Source: Planctomycetota bacterium (GTDB lineage: Bacteria; Planctomycetota; Phycisphaerae; Sedimentisphaerales; Anaerobacaceae). From it: 5,188 nt of DNA. Each line of letters starts with the position of its first letter. Within the stretch, counting starts at the first letter, position 1. This document shows positions 1-4,960 of the stretch, piece after piece. The position numbers and the translations under genes were made by a program. The notes under the pieces are model-generated. The model saw only the letters and a list, made by a program, of their open reading frames with translations. It ran no database searches and had not been told where the DNA came from. The stretch lies in assembly GCA_023135255.1 (NCBI GenBank), contig JAGLTN010000473.1, positions 1 through 5,188 of the forward strand, in the 5' to 3' direction.

Positions 1-101
1 AATTTTTGGTTTTCGGCAGGGATTTTAAGAGTTTTGATGCAGGGAACGTTTGTTGCTGATCAGAGGGTGTGGGAAATATTTTTATTTTTTTTAGACTTTT
101 G

Positions 102-116
102 GTTTGCAACGCAAAC
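102..116. promoter_or_regulatory. Inverted repeat, candidate operator
   Basis: GTTTGC-AAC-GCAAAC is a perfect 6-bp inverted repeat with a 3-base spacer. It ends five bases before the promoter-like TTGTGA of the membrane protein/regulator pair. A T-rich run lies before it rather than after it, so it does not look like a plus-strand terminator. A short palindrome at the promoter of a unit encoding a winged-helix protein fits an autoregulatory operator. That role is inference; no second copy was noticed in the window. Confidence 0.35.
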
Positions 117-120
117 AGAT

Positions 121-149
121 TTGTGATATTTTGAAATTAGATGTAAGAT
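121..149 (+). promoter_or_regulatory. Possible sigma-70-type promoter
   Basis: TTGTGA (121-126) and TAAGAT (144-149) are separated by 17 bases, each matching four of six consensus positions. Transcription would start near 156, leaving a leader of about 44 bases before the ATG at 200. This is by eye only, in an AT-rich stretch where chance matches are common. Confidence 0.3.
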
Positions 150-199
150 TGAGAATGAAATTAAGCGTTAAGGTTTGAATCTGAAAGGAGAGTTGGATT

Positions 200-958
200 A
201 TGGGAACAGGTCAAAATAAAATGGTTCGGGATGCGGAAAAGGTTAAAGATATTCCGAAGTGGACCAAGCGTTACGCAGAGAATCGAACACTGACTTTTGT
301 GGTTTCGATGGTGGTGTTTTTAGTTTTGTTTGCTGGGATTGGGTTGCCTTCATATTTTGGTGGTAAGGCTTATCGGGATGGGAATATGGTTTTGTTTTGG
401 GTGTGTATGCTTTTTGCTGGGTGTGCGTGTCTGGGGACGGTTATTCTTTCTGTGCCGAGATGGGGCGATAAAATCACAAAGTTGATTACCAGGCGATTGT
501 ATCGTAAAGAGGGGGAAGTTGTATTTGCGGTTGCTGAGAAAACAAAAAAGCAGCAGAGGGTAGGTATGGTTGTTGCGGTGATGTTTGTTGGGTGTCTTTT
601 GTTGTCGGTGGTGTCTGGGTTTGTTTTTAATTGGCCTATAAAATATATGCAGCCTATATCTGCGATTTATGTTGTTCCGTTTATTATATTTATTGGGATT
701 TGGCAGAGGCCTGTAGTTAATCCGGCGGGGTTTTTGTCGTGGTTGTGGCCTGTGCTTTATGGCGTTCATGCGATTTTGATCGTTGCGGGTGTGCCTATAG
801 TTTTTGATGGGCCTTGGACGGGGCTTAATATGCTTATACCTGTTGCAGGGTATGGGCTTTTGTGTGGCTTGGCTGGGCATTTTTATAGTCGGTATGCTTT
901 AAGAAAGCTAAAAAACGCAGCGAAGATTAATGAGGTGGATTCGATTGATGGGGTTTGA
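200..958 (+). CDS. Six-helix membrane protein, unknown function
   Basis: 252-residue integral membrane protein. A charged N-terminal region of about 29 residues precedes six likely membrane helices near residues 31-49, 64-85, 121-143, 150-168, 178-198 and 208-228. A basic loop (about 86-120, with RRLYRK and KTKKQQR) lies between helices 2 and 3, and the tail after helix 6 is basic (RYALRKLK). By the positive-inside rule both should be cytoplasmic. No catalytic or transporter motif is visible. The ATG at 200 is supported by AAAGGAG at 184-190, nine bases upstream. The stop overlaps the start of the winged-helix regulator, so the two are almost certainly co-transcribed. Similar membrane proteins occur beside regulators of this type in other bacteria as far as I recall, but I know of no function. 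It could sense or transport a ligand that the regulator responds to; that is speculation. Confidence 0.9.
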   Translation: MGTGQNKMVRDAEKVKDIPKWTKRYAENRTLTFVVSMVVFLVLFAGIGLPSYFGGKAYRDGNMVLFWVCMLFAGCACLGTVILSVPRWGDKITKLITRRLYRKEGEVVFAVAEKTKKQQRVGMVVAVMFVGCLLLSVVSGFVFNWPIKYMQPISAIYVVPFIIFIGIWQRPVVNPAGFLSWLWPVLYGVHAILIVAGVPIVFDGPWTGLNMLIPVAGYGLLCGLAGHFYSRYALRKLKNAAKINEVDSIDGV

Positions 959-1235
959 TAAGATTATTCATGAGCCTGCGAGGCTTCGGATCATGATGGT
1001 GTTGGCTGGGGTTGCGGAGGCGGATTTTAATTTTCTGCTGACGACGCTTGAGCTGACGAGGGGGAATTTGTCGAGGCATGTTGAAAAGCTTGAAGGGGCG
1101 GGGTATGTTGAAATTAAAAAAGTGTTTATAGGGAAGATACCTAATACCAGTTACAGGATCACGAAAGATGGAAAGGGGGCTTTATCGCGATACTGGAAGA
1201 GTATTGACGAGGTTCGGCGGTTGGGGCAGTTTTGA
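948..1235 (+). CDS. Winged-helix transcriptional regulator (HTH_34-like)
   Basis: 95-residue single-domain DNA-binding protein. The opening FDKIIHEPARLRIMMVL is typical of the small HTH_34 / MarR-ArsR-like winged-helix family. The recognition helix is about residues 37-50 (LTRGNLSRHVEKLEGAGY). The wing is about 54-70, with the usual SYRIT before the final helix. There is no metal-binding cysteine set and no separate ligand domain, so any signal must act on the DNA-binding domain or a partner. Start choice: an in-frame ATG at 930 also exists, but GAGGTGG at 932-938 sits about nine bases before the ATG at 948, and family members begin near MGFDK. The gene overlaps the membrane-protein gene by 11 bases, implying translational coupling. 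Proteins of this kind usually bind DNA as dimers and often repress their own operon; autoregulation here is inferred. It converges with the next gene after 13 bases, with no obvious terminator between. Confidence 0.88.
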   Translation: MGFDKIIHEPARLRIMMVLAGVAEADFNFLLTTLELTRGNLSRHVEKLEGAGYVEIKKVFIGKIPNTSYRITKDGKGALSRYWKSIDEVRRLGQF

Positions 1236-1248
1236 TGTGGGTGATTGG

Positions 1249-2001
1249 TTAGTCAGGAGGAGCATTTTCTGATTTTGGGTTTAGTTTTTCTATCTGGTGT
1301 TTTTGTCTTAGAAACAGTAGAAAAACTGCTGGGCCGAACGCCCAGAGTAATACTGTGGCACCAAAGACTATCCCCGCATACGAGCCCCTATCACAATAAC
1401 AATCATCCTCACGGGTAACGAAGATAGGGATCGATACGAACAGTTCAAGAACACTTCCTGCAATTAGTCCCCTGATGATGCGAGAAGCCCATGTGTAATA
1501 ATCGGTCTGACGATAATAGACGCAAAAAATAATCGACCAGAATATCCATAAAATAAGCGGCGATAACAGGATTAGATATTCAAAAATATTAATCGGCGAA
1601 TTTGGGATTTTAACGGAAAATAAATCTAAAATTGAATAACCTAATCCGGTTATGAGAAGTGTTACTGCAAAAGCTGCTGCGATGGCGGCTTTTTTCATTG
1701 GTCTGGCTTCGATGCGAGTCTTGATTTTCCATAACTTTCGTGGAGAAAGAAAGAGCCATTGAGTGAAAAAGAAAAAGCCTATATATACAGGAGTAATCAT
1801 AGCATATGGCCAACCTTCACTCCAACAACGTACATTTCCATTAAATGGCCCAAAAAATGCTGCTGCAGGCGAACCGACTACACCCGCACCGAATTCAAAA
1901 TAAATCCCAACAACCCAAATTAAACCAGAAACGAAACATAAAACCCAAAGGCTCAACAGAACCCATCTCAATTTTATCGCAGTTCTTTTTGCTTTAGTCA
2001 T
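1249..2001 (-). CDS. Integral membrane protein with CYC motif, unknown function
   Basis: 250-residue membrane protein with about six likely helices: near residues 12-34, 66-86, 104-124, 137-162, 174-194 and 207-231. The N-terminus is basic (MTKAKRTAIKLR) and the tail hydrophilic. The loop between the last two helices reads REDDCYCDRGSYAGIVFG, a Cys-Tyr-Cys cluster in an acidic setting. Another Cys follows helix 1 (residue 59). If these loops face outside they could form disulfides or bind metal, but no known site is recognised. The ATG at 1999-2001 is preceded on the minus strand by AAAGG (plus 2010-2014) at eight-base spacing. The gene diverges from rsmE and converges on the regulator, so it appears to be monocistronic. 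I recall related proteins in planctomycete-type genomes, without assigned function. Confidence 0.85.
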   Translation of the reverse strand: MTKAKRTAIKLRWVLLSLWVLCFVSGLIWVVGIYFEFGAGVVGSPAAAFFGPFNGNVRCWSEGWPYAMITPVYIGFFFFTQWLFLSPRKLWKIKTRIEARPMKKAAIAAAFAVTLLITGLGYSILDLFSVKIPNSPINIFEYLILLSPLILWIFWSIIFCVYYRQTDYYTWASRIIRGLIAGSVLELFVSIPIFVTREDDCYCDRGSYAGIVFGATVLLWAFGPAVFLLFLRQKHQIEKLNPKSENAPPD

Positions 2002-2044
2002 ATCAGAGGCCTTTCGATTAAATTATTATGTGCGACAATGGCTA

Positions 2045-2074
2045 ATCTTAGTAAACTACACCAGTTGTTATCAA
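2045..2074 (-). promoter_or_regulatory. Possible promoter of the minus-strand membrane gene
   Basis: On the minus strand TTGATA (plus 2069-2074) and TAAGAT (plus 2045-2050) are 18 bases apart. Transcription would start near 2038, about 37 bases before the ATG at 2001. TAAGAT is the same -10-like hexamer as at 144-149. Called by eye, low certainty. Confidence 0.3.
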
Positions 2075-2091
2075 AAGCCAAGTTTATTTTG

Positions 2092-2121
2092 TTGTGTGAA
2101 TGTGGGGGGATTTGATATTAT
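2092..2121 (+). promoter_or_regulatory. Possible rsmE promoter
   Basis: TTGTGT (2092-2097) and TATTAT (2116-2121) are 18 bases apart. The predicted start near 2128 lies downstream of the in-frame ATG at 2100 and just before the GAGGG ribosome binding site at 2133-2137. If real, it rules out the ATG and supports TTG 2145 as the rsmE start. Confidence 0.3.
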
Positions 2122-2144
2122 ATTTGCTTTTAGAGGGTTTTGTT

Positions 2145-2900
2145 TTGAATTTGATTATTGTTGAAAATACAGATAGTGTTGATGGGGGCAGGTATCGCCT
2201 TGGCGGTGAGCGGGCGGAGCATGTGTTCGGGGTGCTTAAAAGTAAAGTTGGCGATGAGCTTAGAGTTGGGATGGTTGATGGGGGTAAGGGGGTTGGAGTT
2301 GTTGAGGCGATTAGTAAGGGTGAGGTTGTTTTGAAATGTGAATTTGAGGAGAAGGCAGAATCTATGCAGGTGGGGATCGATCTGGTTTGTGCACTTCCCA
2401 GGCAGCAGACTGTTAAGAAAGTTTTGCATAGTGCTGCGGCGATGGGGGTTGGGCGGATATTTTTTATACGGGCTAACAGGGTGGAGAAAAGTTATTTTGA
2501 GGCGTCTGTTTTAGAAGAGGATAATATCAGAAGATTTCTTATTGAAGGTTTGAGCCAAGGGGGAAAAACTGCGATGCCTGTGGTTTCGGTGCATCGTTAT
2601 TTTAAAAAGTTTTTTGAGGATGAGCTGGGTGATGTTGAGAAAAATTTTGGGGGGTATGATGTTAAATTGCTTGCGGAGTTTTCGACGGAGAAGATGCTTA
2701 GCGAGTTTGATTTGGGGGTTGGTAAGAGGGTGCTGCTTGCGATTGGGCCTGAGGGGGGATGGGTTGATTTTGAGGTTGGATTGATGGAGGGGGTTGGGTT
2801 TGAGAAGTTTTTCCTTGGGCCTTGGACGCTACGGGTTGAGAATGCGGTGGTTGCGGCGATAGGGCAGATCGAGTTGGCGGTTAATGGGTATGGGAAGTAG
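2145..2900 (+). CDS. rsmE: 16S rRNA (uracil-1498-N3)-methyltransferase RsmE
   Basis: RsmE uses S-adenosylmethionine to methylate N3 of U1498 in 16S rRNA, in the decoding region of assembled 30S subunits. The 251-residue protein has the family's usual length. An N-terminal PUA-like RNA-binding domain spans about residues 1-72 (GERAEHVFGVLKSKVGDELRVG). A SPOUT methyltransferase domain spans about 77-245. Its trefoil-knot cofactor motifs are AIGPEGG (199-205) and LGPWTLRVENAV (224-235). The conserved RVEKSYF follows at about 112-118. In the last knot motif many relatives have LGPRxLRxETA, so Trp and Asn here are mild variants. Start: an in-frame ATG at 2100 adds 15 residues that do not look like RsmE. 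TTG 2145 gives MNLIIVE, as in relatives, and has GAGGG at 2133-2137, seven bases upstream. It stands alone, divergent from a membrane-protein gene. Confidence 0.93.
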   Translation: MNLIIVENTDSVDGGRYRLGGERAEHVFGVLKSKVGDELRVGMVDGGKGVGVVEAISKGEVVLKCEFEEKAESMQVGIDLVCALPRQQTVKKVLHSAAAMGVGRIFFIRANRVEKSYFEASVLEEDNIRRFLIEGLSQGGKTAMPVVSVHRYFKKFFEDELGDVEKNFGGYDVKLLAEFSTEKMLSEFDLGVGKRVLLAIGPEGGWVDFEVGLMEGVGFEKFFLGPWTLRVENAVVAAIGQIELAVNGYGK

Positions 2901-3036
2901 GGGGTAATTGAAAAAACGCGGGGTGTTTCTGCTTGTAGAATTTTGGATATTATTACAAACTTGTTAAATGGTCCGCTGGGAGGCAGGGAAATTTTGTTTT
3001 TTTTATTATTTATTGTGACGGCCTGCGGGTGGGAAT

Positions 3037-3068
3037 AAGTGCGTTTTAACGCGATATTGGCACTTTTT
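3037..3068 (+). terminator. Weak candidate terminator after rsmE
   Basis: AAGTGC (3037-3042) pairs with GCACTT (3060-3065), and five T residues run through 3068. The 17-base loop is long. A competing small hairpin, GCGT-TTTA-ACGC, lies at 3041-3052. It sits about 140 bases past the rsmE stop. The stem is short, so termination would be inefficient. Confidence 0.25.
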
Positions 3069-3117
3069 ATGTAATATTCAGATTTTTTTTTATGTTAAAA
3101 TTTATTTTTCCGTGCAT

Positions 3118-3154
3118 TTGAGGTGCTTTTGAGTGATAATACGCGAAGTATAAG
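3118..3154 (+). promoter_or_regulatory. Promoter-like region of the cold-shock gene
   Basis: TGATAATAC at 3134-3142 resembles an extended -10 element, and TATAAG at 3149-3154 is an alternative -10. TTGAGG (3118-3123) and TTGAGT (3129-3134) resemble -35 boxes but are too close (13-14 bases) to the -10 elements. Either start would give a leader of roughly 85-100 bases, in line with the long leaders of csp genes. Confidence 0.3.
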
Positions 3155-3168
3155 GAGTCTATTTTTTC

Positions 3169-3239
3169 ATCTCTCAAGAATATTCTTCCCAATTAACTTA
3201 GATCGAGAGGTATTAAACGGCCTAAACAAGGCCAAGGAG
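3169..3239 (+). promoter_or_regulatory. Structured csp leader ending at the ribosome binding site
   Basis: Two nested or successive structures are visible. ATCTCTC (3169-3175) can pair with GAGAGGT (3205-3211), seven pairs with one wobble, enclosing the perfect palindrome AAGAATATTCTT (3176-3187). Then GGCCT-AAACA-AGGCC (3219-3233) forms a perfect 5-bp hairpin whose 3' base directly abuts the ribosome binding site AAGGAG (3234-3239). TTCTT at 3183-3187 could alternatively pair with AAGGA of that site. The 7-mer AAGGAGT also occurs at 3152-3158. In enterobacterial cspA a long leader refolds with temperature to control translation; a similar role here is inference. Confidence 0.4.
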
Positions 3240-3246
3240 TAGTACA

Positions 3247-3450
3247 GTGAGTACAGGTACAGTAAAATGGTTCAATGCAACTAAGGGTTTTGGTTTTATC
3301 ACTCCGGATGACGGATCATCAGATTTGTTCGTCCATCATTCAGAGATTAAAACTGACGGTTATGCATCTCTTGATGAAAATCAGAAGGTGACCTTTGATG
3401 TAGGCGAAGGGAAAAAAGGCCCATGTGCAAACAATGTGGTCCCTGCTTAA
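3247..3450 (+). CDS. Cold-shock-domain protein (CspA family)
   Basis: 67-residue single cold-shock domain, the standard family length. These small OB-fold proteins bind single-stranded RNA and DNA and act as RNA chaperones, melting structures that hinder translation at low temperature; some members serve in other stresses or constitutively. Both nucleic-acid-binding motifs are intact: RNP1 KGFGFI (13-18) and RNP2 LFVHHS (27-32). They follow the hallmark GTVKWFN opening, and the C-terminus shows the usual [10 protein letters not shown] strand. The start is GTG at 3247, supported by AAGGAG at 3234-3239 with seven bases between. The gene is monocistronic, with a structured leader upstream and a strong terminator about 22 bases after its stop. 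Which paralogue it is, and whether cold induces it, cannot be told from sequence. Confidence 0.95.
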   Translation: MSTGTVKWFNATKGFGFITPDDGSSDLFVHHSEIKTDGYASLDENQKVTFDVGEGKKGPCANNVVPA

Positions 3451-3472
3451 TACAGCGTGATTAGAATCGAAT

Positions 3473-3502
3473 AAAGCTCTGCTTCGGCAGGGCTTTTTTT
3501 TT
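3473..3502 (+). terminator. Intrinsic terminator of the cold-shock gene
   Basis: AGCTCTGC (3475-3482), a TTCG tetraloop (3483-3486) and GCAGGGCT (3487-3494) form an 8-bp stem with one G-U wobble. It is extended by AAA/TTT pairing and followed by T residues through 3502. It is a textbook intrinsic terminator. On the minus strand the hairpin is followed only by a broken T run (TTTATT), so it may act weakly for the converging hydrolase gene too. Confidence 0.93.
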
Positions 3503-3562
3503 AGGTTATAATTGCGTGAGGGGCTAATTGGGGGGGCGCTATTTGCTTAGTCTAGTAGGGTG

Positions 3563-4621
3563 TTAGTTTAAAATTGATAATCTACCTGTTTTTGACAGGA
3601 TCATTTTTCTTCCTGAATGGCCTGCGCCATTTACGATTCTAAATTTTTGATTCTTTTTTATTGCTGGTCCGAACTCGTCAATAAGGTGAGCATAATAGAG
3701 GCGTCCCCTTTCTAATCTGTTGCGGCCTTGAATCATTGCAAAAGGATGTGTGGACATGCTTCCATCCTGGACACAATCTTTTTGGCCTAAGAGGTATACT
3801 ACCTTTCTTTGTGGATAGAGCTGTCTCATTTTTTTTGCAGTTAACCTTTTGGCTCTGTGATAGGAGTAAAGTTGATTTAGGCCATAAGAATAATTATTGT
3901 AACCCTTAGCCTTGGCAATTTGATCATCGGTTGGAATTGCAAAATTGCTATCAGAAAAATTAACTGATCTTTTGGGGCTAAAGTAAATATACGATGAAGG
4001 ATTCATGACTATATACTTGATTTCTATATTTTGGGGTCTTGCTTTGTCAAACTCGACAGTATTGCTCGCGGCGAATCTGTTTGTCAGTTGCCCTCCGGCA
4101 GAATGGCCAAGAATCGTAATCTTCTTCAGATTTGGAAAAGTCTTCTTAGTGCAGAAATCGGCAATGATGTCTTCAAGAATTGTATAAGCACTTATGCGCA
4201 AATCGCCATCAAAAGATTTTGTTGTACTAATTGAAGAGCCATAGAAAGGCTTGACATTCCAATAGAGCAGGTTCTTTTCAGAATTTTTACCAAGCTGGCC
4301 TTTTGTCAAGAATTGTGGCGAAACGACAATGATACTGTCTTGTCGATTTCTATGCATATCTAAAAGCTTTATACAGCTACTATAAACGTTACTGCCTCCA
4401 CTATAAACAGGGATGATCAGGTGTTTTATTTTGATGTTTTCTTTATCAATCGGCAGATTTGATGCATAGGGAACATAACATGCGACATTGTGTTTTACTT
4501 TTAACCTTTTGCTTTCTATTACAGCAGCATTGGAAGTAGCTAAGGGAATTGTCAAAAAGAATATTGAAAAGTATACAGTCCAAAACTTATTGTTCGATAG
4601 TATTTTCTCTAAAGTTGACAT
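3563..4621 (-). CDS. Probable secreted alpha/beta hydrolase (serine esterase-like)
   Basis: 352 residues from the chosen start. The N-terminus is a likely Sec signal peptide: charged MSTLEK, a hydrophobic stretch about residues 14-26 (VYFSIFFLTIPLA), and probable cleavage near SNAA (30-33). The mature part is an alpha/beta-hydrolase: the nucleophile elbow GHSAGG lies at 172-177 (Ser174). The likely acid is Asp282 in YLLGQKD, with Asp286 as alternative. The likely base is His335 in GAGHSG. Conserved blocks around these (NPSSYIYF, QGRNRLERGR) match a family of uncharacterised exported hydrolases. The substrate is unknown; an ester is likely. Start: the frame opens at ATG 4708, but that would put 29 extra residues before the signal peptide, so I prefer ATG 4621. 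Neither has a visible Shine-Dalgarno site; an A-rich unstructured leader precedes 4621. The gene looks more AT-rich than its neighbours and stands alone. Confidence 0.85.
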   Translation of the reverse strand: MSTLEKILSNNKFWTVYFSIFFLTIPLATSNAAVIESKRLKVKHNVACYVPYASNLPIDKENIKIKHLIIPVYSGGSNVYSSCIKLLDMHRNRQDSIIVVSPQFLTKGQLGKNSEKNLLYWNVKPFYGSSISTTKSFDGDLRISAYTILEDIIADFCTKKTFPNLKKITILGHSAGGQLTNRFAASNTVEFDKARPQNIEIKYIVMNPSSYIYFSPKRSVNFSDSNFAIPTDDQIAKAKGYNNYSYGLNQLYSYHRAKRLTAKKMRQLYPQRKVVYLLGQKDCVQDGSMSTHPFAMIQGRNRLERGRLYYAHLIDEFGPAIKKNQKFRIVNGAGHSGRKMILSKTGRLSILN

Positions 4622-4747
4622 AAAGGGTATTGTAGTTTTTTTGTGTTTTTTTGCAAGGAGGAAAACGAGGAATGGATTTTTGTTTTCGAGGAATGAGCAC
4701 AAGGGCATATTGAGGTATTTTAGCGATACTGCTCTGAAATCGTCTTA

Positions 4748-4770
4748 TCGGCATTACTACACTATGCCGA
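4748..4770. repeat. Perfect 7-bp inverted repeat
   Basis: TCGGCAT (4748-4754) and ATGCCGA (4764-4770) are perfect inverted copies around a nine-base spacer. There is no T run on either side, so it is not a terminator. It lies 127 bases or more upstream of the preferred hydrolase start, where a regulator site or a leader-RNA hairpin would be expected. Which of these it is, if either, is unknown. Confidence 0.45.
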
Positions 4771-4900
4771 ATGATCACGAATATACTAATATCGGATTTC
4801 GTGTAGCTACTATCCCCGAATCAGCAACATAAATTCTTGGCTTGGGTGCGATATTTTTAAGAAAAATTTAAGCAATAAAAAGAGAATGACAAAAAAAAGA

Positions 4901-4910
4901 GGGGGGGGGG
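4901..4910. repeat. Ten-G homopolymer
   Basis: Ten consecutive G residues, preceded by an A8 run (4891-4898). It lies outside coding sequence, between the hisI terminator and the upstream region of the hydrolase. Such tracts slip in replication and are also a common place for sequencing errors. Confidence 0.85.
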
Positions 4911-4915
4911 AGAAT

Positions 4916-4945
4916 AAAAAAAGCCCCACGACAGGTCGTAGGGCT
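4916..4945 (-). terminator. Intrinsic terminator of hisI
   Basis: On the minus strand AGCCCTACGA (plus 4936-4945), a CCTG loop and TCGTGGGGCT (plus 4922-4931) form a 10-bp stem with one wobble pair. It is followed by seven T residues (plus 4916-4922, the first shared with the stem). It lies 15 bases after the hisI stop codon, so hisI is the last gene of its transcript and the hydrolase is transcribed separately. Confidence 0.93.
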
Positions 4946-4960
4946 GACTAAGGGAGTTCT

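Larger units (their letters stand above)
1..199. other. Non-coding left flank
   Basis: No gene can be supported here. Frame 1 is open from the window edge to a TGA at 124-126. Its translation is rich in Phe, Leu and Trp and matches no family I recognise. The plus strand is so G/T-rich that chance open frames are expected, so I do not call it the tail of an upstream gene. The stretch does contain a perfect inverted repeat (102-116), a promoter-like pair (121-149) and the ribosome binding site of the next gene (184-190). Confidence 0.5.
2901..3246. other. Non-coding region upstream of the cold-shock gene
   Basis: No gene is supported in these 346 bases. The left part is T-rich and holds no strong rsmE terminator. 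The best candidate is a weak hairpin at 3037-3068. The right part carries promoter-like sequence near 3134-3154 and the structured leader of the cold-shock gene. A 19-codon frame beginning with TTG at 2908 is too short and poorly spaced from its G-rich upstream run to call. Confidence 0.6.
4622..4960. other. Non-coding region between hisI and the hydrolase gene
   Basis: These 339 bases separate two minus-strand genes. Frames seen here on either strand are short shadows with no recognisable domain. Contents: an A-rich minus-strand stretch before the hydrolase start, a 7-bp inverted repeat (4748-4770), a ten-G homopolymer (4901-4910) and the hisI terminator. No convincing promoter hexamers for the hydrolase were found, although one should lie here. 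Confidence 0.55.

Noticed and set aside
1..126. Open frame running in from the left edge to TGA at 124-126, as a possible gene tail
   Set aside because: Translation is a low-complexity mix of Phe, Leu and Trp with no recognisable domain, and G/T-rich sequence gives chance open frames.
350..880. 176-codon minus-strand frame
   Set aside because: Antisense shadow of the membrane-protein gene; translation is dominated by Pro, Asn, His, Arg and Lys, as expected from reading G/T-rich coding DNA backwards.
2130..2429. 99-codon minus-strand frame
   Set aside because: Antisense to rsmE, which is a clear family member; no domain and no ribosome binding site.
2908..2967. Short TTG-started frame of 19 codons with a KKR...hydrophobic pattern just after rsmE
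   Set aside because: Too short, and its G-rich upstream run is only about three bases from the TTG; there is no supporting evidence.
2968..3004. G-rich stretch followed by a T8 run as an rsmE terminator
   Set aside because: I could not pair the G-rich part into a convincing stem, so it lacks the hairpin an intrinsic terminator needs.
3521..3562. G-run cluster (GGGG, G7, GGG) as a G-quadruplex
   Set aside because: Runs are unevenly spaced and the last is far away; a stable quadruplex cannot be argued from this.
4488..4832. 114-codon plus-strand frame
   Set aside because: Overlaps the hydrolase N-terminus antisense and runs into non-coding sequence; no recognisable domain.
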